From positions 1 through 42,348 of the forward strand of contig JAZNGG010000054.1 of the NCBI GenBank assembly GCA_045576355.1: 42,348 bases of DNA, given 5' to 3'. A program made the translations under genes and the position numbers. Shown here piece by piece: positions 26,134 to 33,375 of this stretch; position 1 is the stretch's first letter; each line of letters starts with the position of its first letter. Below the pieces are notes generated by a model, which saw nothing but the letters and a program-made list of their open reading frames with translations, did no database searches and was not told the origin of the DNA. Source of the DNA: Liminaster sp045576355. GTDB taxonomy: Bacteria > Bacteroidota > Bacteroidia > Bacteroidales > UBA3663.

Positions 26134-27876
26134 ATGAATAAACGTTTTATTTACACTCCTGCCAGCCGTATTACCCTATTACTTTGGGTGACAATATTCT
26201 TATTCTCTCTTCCAACAATCGTTTCAGCCGCCTCTCACCGCTCCGGCAAAAAAGGACAAACCAACTACGATGTTTATCTGCTGATCGGTCAGTCCAATAT
26301 GGCAGGAAGGGGAAAGATGGCAGAAAAAGACTCCTCTGAAATCATCCCCAATGTCTTTCTGCTCAACGAAGAAGGCATCCCCGTACCGGCCAAAGCGCCT
26401 CTTAACAGATACTCCACCATACGGAAAGATCTCTCCCAACAGCAAATCGGTCCGGGCAACAGTTTTGGCGACTATATGCGCAGATATACCGGTCGAAAGA
26501 TCTTATTAGTGGTCAATGCCAGAGGGGGCAGCTCCATCTCTTCATGGGCTCCGGAGAACACGACACACCATTATTTCAAAGACGCAGTCGAGAGAACTCG
26601 TTTGGCACTCGACTATGGGACACTGAAAGGTATCTTATGGCATCAAGGAGAAACCGATGTTGAGAAAAACACCAAGGACTACGACAAAAAATTCATACAC
26701 TTGGCGACACGTCTGCGTGAAGATCTGAATGCTCCCGATGTACCCATTGCCGTCGGAGAATTAGGACAATGGGAATGGGAGGAAATGTCTAAAATAGAGA
26801 GATTCAATAACACCATTCTAAACGATATATGCCGGAGACTCCCCCATTGCGTCAAGGTGCATAGTGATGACCTCAAACGACTCTATAAGGACAAAGTAAA
26901 AGATCCCCATTTCAGTCGGGAAGCCCAGATCGAACTGGGCAAACGCTATGCCGATGCCCTATTGCCTCAGGTCTCTGATATCTATGTCACCCCCTTCTAT
27001 CAAGGGAAACAGGCTGCCATCAGTTTCACTTTTGATGATGGAGATGAGGAACATGCCACTCTCGTTGCTCCCGAACTGGAGAAAAGAGGTTTCAGAGGGA
27101 CATTTTGGCTCATAGGAAGCATCGTCGGGACACAAGACGAAAAACGTCCACGACTGACTTGGGAACAGGCTCGTACTATGTCTGACAGAGGACATGAAAT
27201 CTCCAATCACACCTGGACACACCCCAATCTAACCCGCATCGACGAACAAAGAGCTCTTACAGAAATCCTCCGCACCGATAGTGCCATCGAGGCCAATACC
27301 GGTGTACGCCCCATCACCCTCTGTTACCCCTATAACAGCTCCAACACCAAAGTACGAAAATTAGCCTCTGCCGGGCGTGTCGGCACTCGACTGAAACAAG
27401 TCGGACATGGACAGCAAAACAATAAATCCACACCTGAAAAACTATCACGCTGGCTCAACAGAACCATCGAGTCCGGAGATTGGGGTGTCACTATGACACA
27501 TGGCATCAACGTCGGTTATGACAAATGGTATCATCCCGAAGTCTTATGGAACTTTTTTGATGAAGTCAAAAGCAAAGAAGATAGTGTTTGGGTAGCCACT
27601 TTTAGAGATATTGCCGCCTACAGAGCCGAAAGAGAACACCTGCTCCTTAAAGTCAAAACACGTAAAAACAAGATCATCATCCGTCCTCGACTGGCATTGG
27701 ACAGAAAACTCTTTGCTCACCCACTCACGATGAAAATAAAAGGAGATTGGCAAAACAAAGAGATCGAAGTGCGTCAGCGAACCACCCCAATAAAACCACA
27801 AGTCAAAGAGGGGTATCTGATATTCGATTTCAAACCGGACGGAGGACGCATCCATATCAAACACAAAGAGAAATAG
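26134..27876 (+). CDS. Two-domain carbohydrate esterase: SGNH (CE6/sialate-esterase-like) plus NodB-type deacetylase
   Basis: A 580-residue secreted fusion with signal peptide about 1-32. The N-terminal domain (45-282) is the DUF303/sialate-esterase SGNH fold: GQSNMAG with Ser54, LWHQGETD (169-175), and a C-terminal D-P-H (Asp257, His259). The C-terminal domain (about 290-505) is a polysaccharide deacetylase: TFDDGDEEH with Asp301/Asp302, GFRGTFWL and SNHTWTHPNL with His359/His363 as metal ligands. It probably removes acetyl or acyl groups from plant glycan, in keeping with the pectin-lyase and arabinanase neighbours; specificity is inferred. A TTG six bases upstream (26128) also fits the frame but ATG 26134 gives the standard signal peptide. 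It starts 100 bp after dnaX. Confidence 0.85.
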   Translation: MNKRFIYTPASRITLLLWVTIFLFSLPTIVSAASHRSGKKGQTNYDVYLLIGQSNMAGRGKMAEKDSSEIIPNVFLLNEEGIPVPAKAPLNRYSTIRKDLSQQQIGPGNSFGDYMRRYTGRKILLVVNARGGSSISSWAPENTTHHYFKDAVERTRLALDYGTLKGILWHQGETDVEKNTKDYDKKFIHLATRLREDLNAPDVPIAVGELGQWEWEEMSKIERFNNTILNDICRRLPHCVKVHSDDLKRLYKDKVKDPHFSREAQIELGKRYADALLPQVSDIYVTPFYQGKQAAISFTFDDGDEEHATLVAPELEKRGFRGTFWLIGSIVGTQDEKRPRLTWEQARTMSDRGHEISNHTWTHPNLTRIDEQRALTEILRTDSAIEANTGVRPITLCYPYNSSNTKVRKLASAGRVGTRLKQVGHGQQNNKSTPEKLSRWLNRTIESGDWGVTMTHGINVGYDKWYHPEVLWNFFDEVKSKEDSVWVATFRDIAAYRAEREHLLLKVKTRKNKIIIRPRLALDRKLFAHPLTMKIKGDWQNKEIEVRQRTTPIKPQVKEGYLIFDFKPDGGRIHIKHKEK

Positions 27877-27893
27877 AGATTTTTCCTACAAGT

Positions 27894-27925
27894 TTGTTCT
27901 TCGTTACATAAAATTATTATCTTTG
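27894..27925 (+). promoter_or_regulatory. Bacteroidetes promoter of the papain-like/DUF4878/PL11 operon
   Basis: TTG at 27894-27896 (within TTTG), 21 bp, then TATCTTTG at 27918-27925. It lies inside the longest possible reading frame of the next gene (TTG at 27923), which argues for the ATG start at 27950. Confidence 0.7.
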
Positions 27926-27949
27926 CATCGGAGAACTCCTCAGAGAAAG

Positions 27950-28642
27950 ATGAAATCAGAAAATACAAAAACAAAAGCAAAACAGGGGCAGATTGTCTCG
28001 ACTTGTCTTCCATTATTTGTCATTTTCATTTCTTCTATACTCTTTTCTCTATTATGGGGATGTTCCCCTTCCCGAAATGAAGGAGAAGGAGAAAGAGAAA
28101 AACGTCTCTCAATAGATACCACACATGCCCGCATCGGAGACTTGTTGTTTCGCTGCGGAACGGGAGGAGAAAGTCGGTTAGTCACATCTCTGAGCCAATC
28201 GACCTATTCACACATCGGTATCCTGTGGCACGACACTCTGTCCGGCTGGCAAGTGATCCATGCCGTCCCGGGAGAAGCCCCAAACGGGGAAGAAGACTAT
28301 CTGAAATGCGAATCGATTTCTGATTTTCTCACACCCCAAAGAGCAATAAGAGTGCTCCATGCACAAGTCTCATGCAGTGACTCGGTGGCACAGTCAGCAG
28401 CCCTCTTTGCCCTCGACAAAGTGCTGAAACTCTTCTGTTTCGATCATGACTATCGGCTCAATGACGAGAGACAATATTACTGCACAGAACTCATCTACAG
28501 AGCATATCTCAAGCAAGGTATTGATCTGGTCGAGGGGCGGTTTCATTCCTTACCCCTACCGACAGCAGAGAGGGACTTCATCTTCCCAAGCGACATATTG
28601 GAAAGTCCATATCTCTCCATAATTTCTCAAGACCAACACTAA
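27950..28642 (+). CDS. YiiX/YebB-like NlpC/P60-superfamily cysteine hydrolase, lipoprotein
   Basis: A 230-residue protein. A basic start and hydrophobic stretch (about 15-37) end LLWGC with Cys38 as the likely lipidated residue. The body fits the circularly permuted papain-like fold: ARIGDLLFRCG at the start, catalytic His88 in STYSHIGIL and the nucleophile Cys178 in YYCTELIYRAY, with the C-terminal FPSDILESPYL block. In YiiX-type proteins the histidine precedes the cysteine in sequence, as here. Members cut amide or ester bonds in peptidoglycan or lipids; the substrate here is unknown. It heads an operon with a DUF4878-like lipoprotein (51-bp gap) and the PL11 lyase. Start ATG 27950 is chosen over TTG 27923 because the latter overlaps the promoter. 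Confidence 0.8.
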   Translation: MKSENTKTKAKQGQIVSTCLPLFVIFISSILFSLLWGCSPSRNEGEGEREKRLSIDTTHARIGDLLFRCGTGGESRLVTSLSQSTYSHIGILWHDTLSGWQVIHAVPGEAPNGEEDYLKCESISDFLTPQRAIRVLHAQVSCSDSVAQSAALFALDKVLKLFCFDHDYRLNDERQYYCTELIYRAYLKQGIDLVEGRFHSLPLPTAERDFIFPSDILESPYLSIISQDQH

Positions 28643-28693
28643 AAAACAGACTTATATCAATCAACTTATTATAAACCACAAAAACTCACTATT

Positions 28694-29083
28694 ATGAAAA
28701 AGTTTTTCTACAGCCTCTTTGCGGCATTGACATTGATCCTTTTTGCTTCTTGTGCAAACACCCCTTCGAGTGTCGTTACCACCTATTTAGACAACTTCCA
28801 GAAAGGTGATTATGCAGCAATGGTAGATCAGATGCATTTCAAAAAGAATATGACCGACAAAGATAAAGCAGAGATCGTTTCAATCTTAGAAGAAAAAGGA
28901 AAAGAAACCGCTGAGAAAAACGAAGGTATCGCCGGCTTTGTTGTCGTTTCGGAAGAGATCGCTGAAGATGGTTTGACCGCTAAAGTAAATTACACACTCA
29001 CTTACGGCAATGGCAAAACCAAAGACGAAGATATCAAACTCGTGAAAGTGGATAACAAATGGATGCTTGACTCCGGCAAATAA
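28694..29083 (+). CDS. Small DUF4878-like lipoprotein
   Basis: A 129-residue protein with a lipoprotein signal (MKKFFYSLFAALTLILFASC, Cys20). The mature part resembles the NTF2-like DUF4878 group: VVTTYLDNFQKGDYAAMVDQ at the start, an alpha segment, then paired strands ending KVDNKWMLDSGK. No catalytic residues are visible. It is likely a periplasmic or outer-membrane accessory lipoprotein of unknown role. It lies 51 bp after the cysteine hydrolase and 16 bp before the PL11 lyase, so all three are probably one transcript. Confidence 0.78.
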   Translation: MKKFFYSLFAALTLILFASCANTPSSVVTTYLDNFQKGDYAAMVDQMHFKKNMTDKDKAEIVSILEEKGKETAEKNEGIAGFVVVSEEIAEDGLTAKVNYTLTYGNGKTKDEDIKLVKVDNKWMLDSGK

Positions 29084-29099
29084 TCTCTAACTCTGTAAG

Positions 29100-31193
29100 A
29101 TGAAACAAATATTTGGCTTCATAGCCTTAATTCTTTTGTGCCGTACAACCGTATCGGCACAAATTTCATATACGGGGCCACAAATACTGGATCCCGAAAG
29201 ATTGGATCGTGGAGTCGTGGCTGTTCCTGCCAAATCCGGCGGCATTTCCGTCAACTGGCGGTGCCTCACGACAGATTTGGACTCAGTCACCTTTACCCTG
29301 GCTCGTAAAAACTCAAACGGTACTGAAATCATTTATAGCACAAACAATAGTCGCTCCGTAGGCTTTCACGACACATCCGGCAAGCCGGATGACCAATACA
29401 TTCTCCTTGTTAAGAAAGGGGGAAAGACCACAGAGAAGCCCAAGACCCACTATTTCCCCAATGGGCATCTCGACATCCCTATCAATCGACCTGCCGGAGG
29501 CAGCACAGCAACCGGATCATATTATTATGTCCCGGGCGATGGCAGTGTCGGCGATGTGGATGGTGATGGTGAATATGAGATTATCCTCAAATGGGATCCC
29601 AGCAATCAAACCGACAATGGACAGTCTGACAAGAGCCTGCAGTTTATCACCGGCAACGTACTTTTAGATTGCTATAAACTGGACGGAACACAGTTGTGGC
29701 GCATAGACTTAGGACGCAACATCCGCGCCGGCGCACATTATACCCAATTTATCGTCTATGACCTGGATGGTGATGGCAAGGCTGAAGTTGCTTGCAAGAC
29801 TGCACCCGGCACGGTGGATGGCAAAGGCAATTATGTCTTGATGGATGGCGACGACCCTCAAGCAGACTACCGAGGCACTTACAATGGGTGTCAAGGAATC
29901 ATCAAAAGCGGTCCGGAATATCTGACTGTCTTCAGCGGACAGACAGGAGAAAACCTCGTTACAGTAGCTTACGAACCGGGTCGAAATGTCCAGGATGACG
30001 GTAAGGGAAGCGGCTGTTGGGGCGATACTTATGCCAATCGTTCAGATCGCTATCTGGCATGTGTGGCATACTTAGATGGTATCCATCCCAGCCTGGTGAT
30101 GTGTCGAGGATATTACACTGCAGCCTATCTCTGCGCATGGGATTTTGATGGAAAACAATTGACCCGCCGCTGGTTACATCGGTCAGAAACCTCAGGCAGA
30201 GGCGCCTATGGCGAAGGTGCACACTCCCTTTCGGTCGGTGATGTAGATGCAGATGGCAAAGATGAGATCGTTTACGGATCAGCGTGCATCGACCACGATG
30301 GTTCACTCCTTTATCGCACCGGCTTCGGCCATGGAGACGCCCTCCATTTAGGAGAGTTTGATCCGGATCGCGAAGGTCTGGAGGTCTTTATGGTGCATGA
30401 AGAGAAAGGATCATCCTATCCGTGGGATACAGAGTTTAGGGATGCTAAAACCGGTAAAGTGATCTGGGGTCTGCCTCAGAGCGGCAACGACATCGGACGA
30501 GGACTTTGTGCGGACATCGACTCCACATACAGAGGTATCGAATGTTGGCCTATCGGGGACTACAGCACCGGATCAAAAGAGAGTGCAGTCTTCACATGTA
30601 AGGGGAAACAATTCTCTTCAAACCGCCCCAACGTTAATTTTGCCATCTATTATAAAAACAACCGTTATCAGCAGATACACGATGTCGGTAAAATCGATGA
30701 ATGGAAGAAAGGCGGTGGGACCTCCACGATCGTCAATTTCTGTTCGACCTACGGATGTGGTTACGGCATGATCAAAAGCGTACCGGTCTTACAGGCAGAT
30801 ATCCTCGGAGACTGGCGAGAGGAGGCGATCTATTACAATGCCGATGATTGTAACAAACTGATGATCTTCACCTCTCCGTGGCCTACGACCGATGTTATCC
30901 CAACTCTTATGCATGATCACTTGTATCGCATGAGTATCGTATGGCAAAACGTAGCATACAATCAGCCTCCTCACCTCAGCTATTTCCTTCCGGATTTTGA
31001 CTACAAAACTTATATCGCACATGCCAAGGAGATTGCATCTGATATAACACAGATCGAAGCAAGTGACACAGAGATGTTGCCCGTCTATGACTTACAAGGA
31101 AGAAAAGTCTCTACCCTGACCTCTCAGAAAGATTATAATTCTCTCCGTCCGGGGCTCTACCTCATCGGTGGAAAGAAAGTATGGATCAGATAA
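29100..31193 (+). CDS. Rhamnogalacturonan lyase, PL11 family, with C-terminal sorting-type tail
   Basis: A 697-residue secreted enzyme with signal peptide about 1-20. The body has the PL11 pattern: ERLDRGVVAVPAKSGGISVN opening a fibronectin-like N-terminal domain, then an eight-bladed propeller with repeated Asp-rich calcium motifs (GDVDGDGEYEIILKWDPSNQ; YDLDGDGKAEVACKTAPGT; GDVDADGKDEIVYGSACIDH). It cleaves the rhamnose-galacturonate backbone of rhamnogalacturonan-I by beta-elimination with Ca2+. The end VYDLQGRKV...GLYLIGGKKVWIR matches the tail of the arabinanase upstream and suggests the same export or anchoring route. It is last in a three-gene operon and is followed by a terminator. Confidence 0.92.
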   Translation: MKQIFGFIALILLCRTTVSAQISYTGPQILDPERLDRGVVAVPAKSGGISVNWRCLTTDLDSVTFTLARKNSNGTEIIYSTNNSRSVGFHDTSGKPDDQYILLVKKGGKTTEKPKTHYFPNGHLDIPINRPAGGSTATGSYYYVPGDGSVGDVDGDGEYEIILKWDPSNQTDNGQSDKSLQFITGNVLLDCYKLDGTQLWRIDLGRNIRAGAHYTQFIVYDLDGDGKAEVACKTAPGTVDGKGNYVLMDGDDPQADYRGTYNGCQGIIKSGPEYLTVFSGQTGENLVTVAYEPGRNVQDDGKGSGCWGDTYANRSDRYLACVAYLDGIHPSLVMCRGYYTAAYLCAWDFDGKQLTRRWLHRSETSGRGAYGEGAHSLSVGDVDADGKDEIVYGSACIDHDGSLLYRTGFGHGDALHLGEFDPDREGLEVFMVHEEKGSSYPWDTEFRDAKTGKVIWGLPQSGNDIGRGLCADIDSTYRGIECWPIGDYSTGSKESAVFTCKGKQFSSNRPNVNFAIYYKNNRYQQIHDVGKIDEWKKGGGTSTIVNFCSTYGCGYGMIKSVPVLQADILGDWREEAIYYNADDCNKLMIFTSPWPTTDVIPTLMHDHLYRMSIVWQNVAYNQPPHLSYFLPDFDYKTYIAHAKEIASDITQIEASDTEMLPVYDLQGRKVSTLTSQKDYNSLRPGLYLIGGKKVWIR

Positions 31194-31238
31194 GGAAATC
31201 ATCTGTATAGACGTTTAATTACAAATATTAAAGTAGTG

Positions 31239-31276
31239 TTCGGCAGCTGTATGACGGCTGTCGAATGCTTTTTTAT
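31239..31276 (+). terminator. Terminator after the PL11 lyase
   Basis: TTCGGCAGC (31239-31247) pairs with GGCTGTCGAA (31256-31265), including one G-U pair. TGC and TTTTTT follow, 46 bp after the stop. Confidence 0.8.
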
Positions 31277-31828
31277 TACAAGGTGTTTATATCCATAACA
31301 GACATATACTCCAGTAAAAATAGCACAAGGAAGTAAAGTAGTTAGGAACGCTTATTAAAAGTATTAGGACAGGCAAACAAACCCATAAAAAATGCCTTCA
31401 TAAAAATGTACACAATACGCAGGACAATTATCCTAAATATTGTGGATAATTCTCCACAATGTTATGTATAATCCGCCACAATATTGTATTTATTAAATAA
31501 TTGGTGCTCTTCATGCTTATTTAAACCATTCTTATTATCTATGTAAAGGTTTTATTTACAGATTAATACATTGAGCATAGGGCAAGTGTGTAGTAACCGA
31601 ATAGAAACAACAAAGGGCTGACTCCGCAAATGGTCAGCCCTTAATTTTTATCCTAAAAACTTTTATCGGATAGTCCCCATTGCCTAAATGCAAACAAAAA
31701 GGAGATATAACAAATGAACGTGGGATATCACCTCTGTTATGGAGCTATACAATCGCTTCAATTTATTTTCGAAAGATTACAAAGAAAACTATACCGGACA
31801 CTAATAAAAATAACCCTTATTATTACAG
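31277..31828. other. Intergenic region between PL11 and MFS genes with dyads
   Basis: AT-rich with no supported gene. It contains the dyad TTGTGGA-taattc-TCCACAA (about 31439-31458), nested in a wider inverted pair AATATTGTGG / CCACAATATT (about 31436-31488), and a separate plus-strand terminator hairpin at 31613-31642. Confidence 0.5.
31613..31652 (+). terminator. Orphan plus-strand terminator hairpin
   Basis: AAGGGCTGAC (31613-31622) pairs perfectly with GTCAGCCCTT (31633-31642). AATTTTTATCC follows. There is no annotated plus-strand gene within 400 bp upstream apart from PL11, which already has a terminator. Confidence 0.65.
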
Positions 31829-31863
31829 AAAAAGCGGTGTGCGAAATCACTTCGTCACACCGC
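31829..31863 (-). terminator. Terminator of the malQ - MFS operon
   Basis: GCGGTGTG (31834-31841) pairs with CACACCGC (31856-31863), with inner CGAA/TTCG. On the minus strand TTTTTCTG follows. It lies about 78 bp after the MFS stop. Confidence 0.75.
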
Positions 31864-31940
31864 CACGACCATCTTTAAATCAAAAAACGAAAAACACAAC
31901 ACAAAGATTAATAAATATAATAGTCGGTTATACACTACTA

Positions 31941-33317
31941 TCAAACTTTTTCTCGTTTCTCACGGATCAGCCACACACATGCTGCACCGACGACAAGCAG
32001 GAGACCCGCTAAAACCAACATATTCACCTCCGGAGCAACAGACCCGGGAGTAGAGAACGCGGCCAGAACAAGACCTCCTAAAGAGGCTGCCACAATCTGT
32101 GGAATACAAATGGTACCATTGAATAAGCCCAAATATGTTCCCATGTGTCCACCCGAAAGCGAAGATGTCAAAATCGTGAAAGGCAATGCCAACATAGCAG
32201 CCCAAGCACATCCGATCAAGACAAAGGATACATAGAGCAGGTACTGATCATGGATAAAATAAATGGAAACAAAACCGATCGCACCCAAAAGAAGGCTGAC
32301 AGTATATGCCCACTTCCGATGCTTGAATAAGGGTAGTACCATCGCCCACAACATACTGCCGACAGCCTGGACTGCAAAGAGAACTCCTACCCAGTCTCCG
32401 GCAGCTTGGTATTCGGCTGAAGCGGTATTGATAACAACACTCTTCACCCCATCGACAGTTCGCTCTATAAGCGGAGCATCAAAGACATTGAGGGCAACTG
32501 TGCCGTTAGTATAAGTCCACATAAACATAAATGCCGCCCAACAAAAGAATTGTACCAAACCAACAGTCCAGAACACCGAAGGAGCTTTGACCAACAACTT
32601 AAACATATTAGGACGATCACCCTTTTGTGAGTTCTCTGTCTCAGACACTCCATGATATTCGGCATAGAGATGAGGAGGATACTCCTTAACCTTAAGTGTA
32701 GTATATAACACACAAAGGATTAGTATCGCAGCACCGATGTAGAACGAATAGATCACCGAGTCCGGGATAACCCCTTCGGGAGCTACCTTGCTGATACCTA
32801 TCGCAGCAAAAAGCCAAGGGAACAAATAGCCGGCCAGGCTACCTGCGTTACACAGAAAACTCTGGATGGAGTAGGCCAAACCTTTCTGTTTGTCATTGAC
32901 CATGTCGCCCACCATCATCTTAAAAGGCTGCATCGCCATATTGATAGAGGTATCCAACAGCATCAGCGAGACAAGGCCAAAAATCATTGCCGTGCTGACT
33001 GCCATGCCAAAACTACCGGCATTGGGCAAAAGACACATAACCAAGACAGAACAAAGGGCTCCGACAAAAAGATATGGGATGCGACGGCCAAAACGATTCC
33101 ATGTACGGTCACTCATCGAACCGATAATGGGCTGAACGATGATGCCCATCAGTGGAGGCAAAATCCAAAAATAGCTCAAGTCGTGCGGATCAGCACCCAA
33201 TGTCGAAAAGATTCGACTGATATTGGCACTCTGCAAGGCATAAGCAATCTGCACTCCAAAGAAGCCAAAACTGATATTGAATAATTTGATAAAACTTTGA
33301 TCAGGTATGATTTTCAT
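31941..33317 (-). CDS. MFS sugar transporter (GPH/SLC45-like, probable maltose/maltodextrin uptake)
   Basis: A 458-residue, 12-helix membrane protein. The N-terminus (FIKLFNISFGFFGVQIAYAL) and the loop SDRTWNRFGRRIPYLFVGA between helices 2 and 3 are typical of glycoside-pentoside-hexuronide/SLC45-like carriers and match the MFS D-R-x-G-R-R motif. It should import disaccharides or short glucans with a cation across the inner membrane. It lies 58 bp downstream of malQ on the same strand, which points to maltose or maltodextrin as substrate, as in other Bacteroidetes. No regulator gene is adjacent. Confidence 0.9.
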   Translation of the reverse strand: MKIIPDQSFIKLFNISFGFFGVQIAYALQSANISRIFSTLGADPHDLSYFWILPPLMGIIVQPIIGSMSDRTWNRFGRRIPYLFVGALCSVLVMCLLPNAGSFGMAVSTAMIFGLVSLMLLDTSINMAMQPFKMMVGDMVNDKQKGLAYSIQSFLCNAGSLAGYLFPWLFAAIGISKVAPEGVIPDSVIYSFYIGAAILILCVLYTTLKVKEYPPHLYAEYHGVSETENSQKGDRPNMFKLLVKAPSVFWTVGLVQFFCWAAFMFMWTYTNGTVALNVFDAPLIERTVDGVKSVVINTASAEYQAAGDWVGVLFAVQAVGSMLWAMVLPLFKHRKWAYTVSLLLGAIGFVSIYFIHDQYLLYVSFVLIGCAWAAMLALPFTILTSSLSGGHMGTYLGLFNGTICIPQIVAASLGGLVLAAFSTPGSVAPEVNMLVLAGLLLVVGAACVWLIREKREKV

Positions 33318-33375
33318 AGAAATAGTTAAGTCTGTTTTGTAAAGAATCTGAAATAATATGGATAATCTTACATCC

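Noticed and set aside
27923..27949. TTG start of the papain-like gene nine codons upstream
   Set aside because: It falls inside the TATCTTTG promoter element, so it could not be translated from that transcript.
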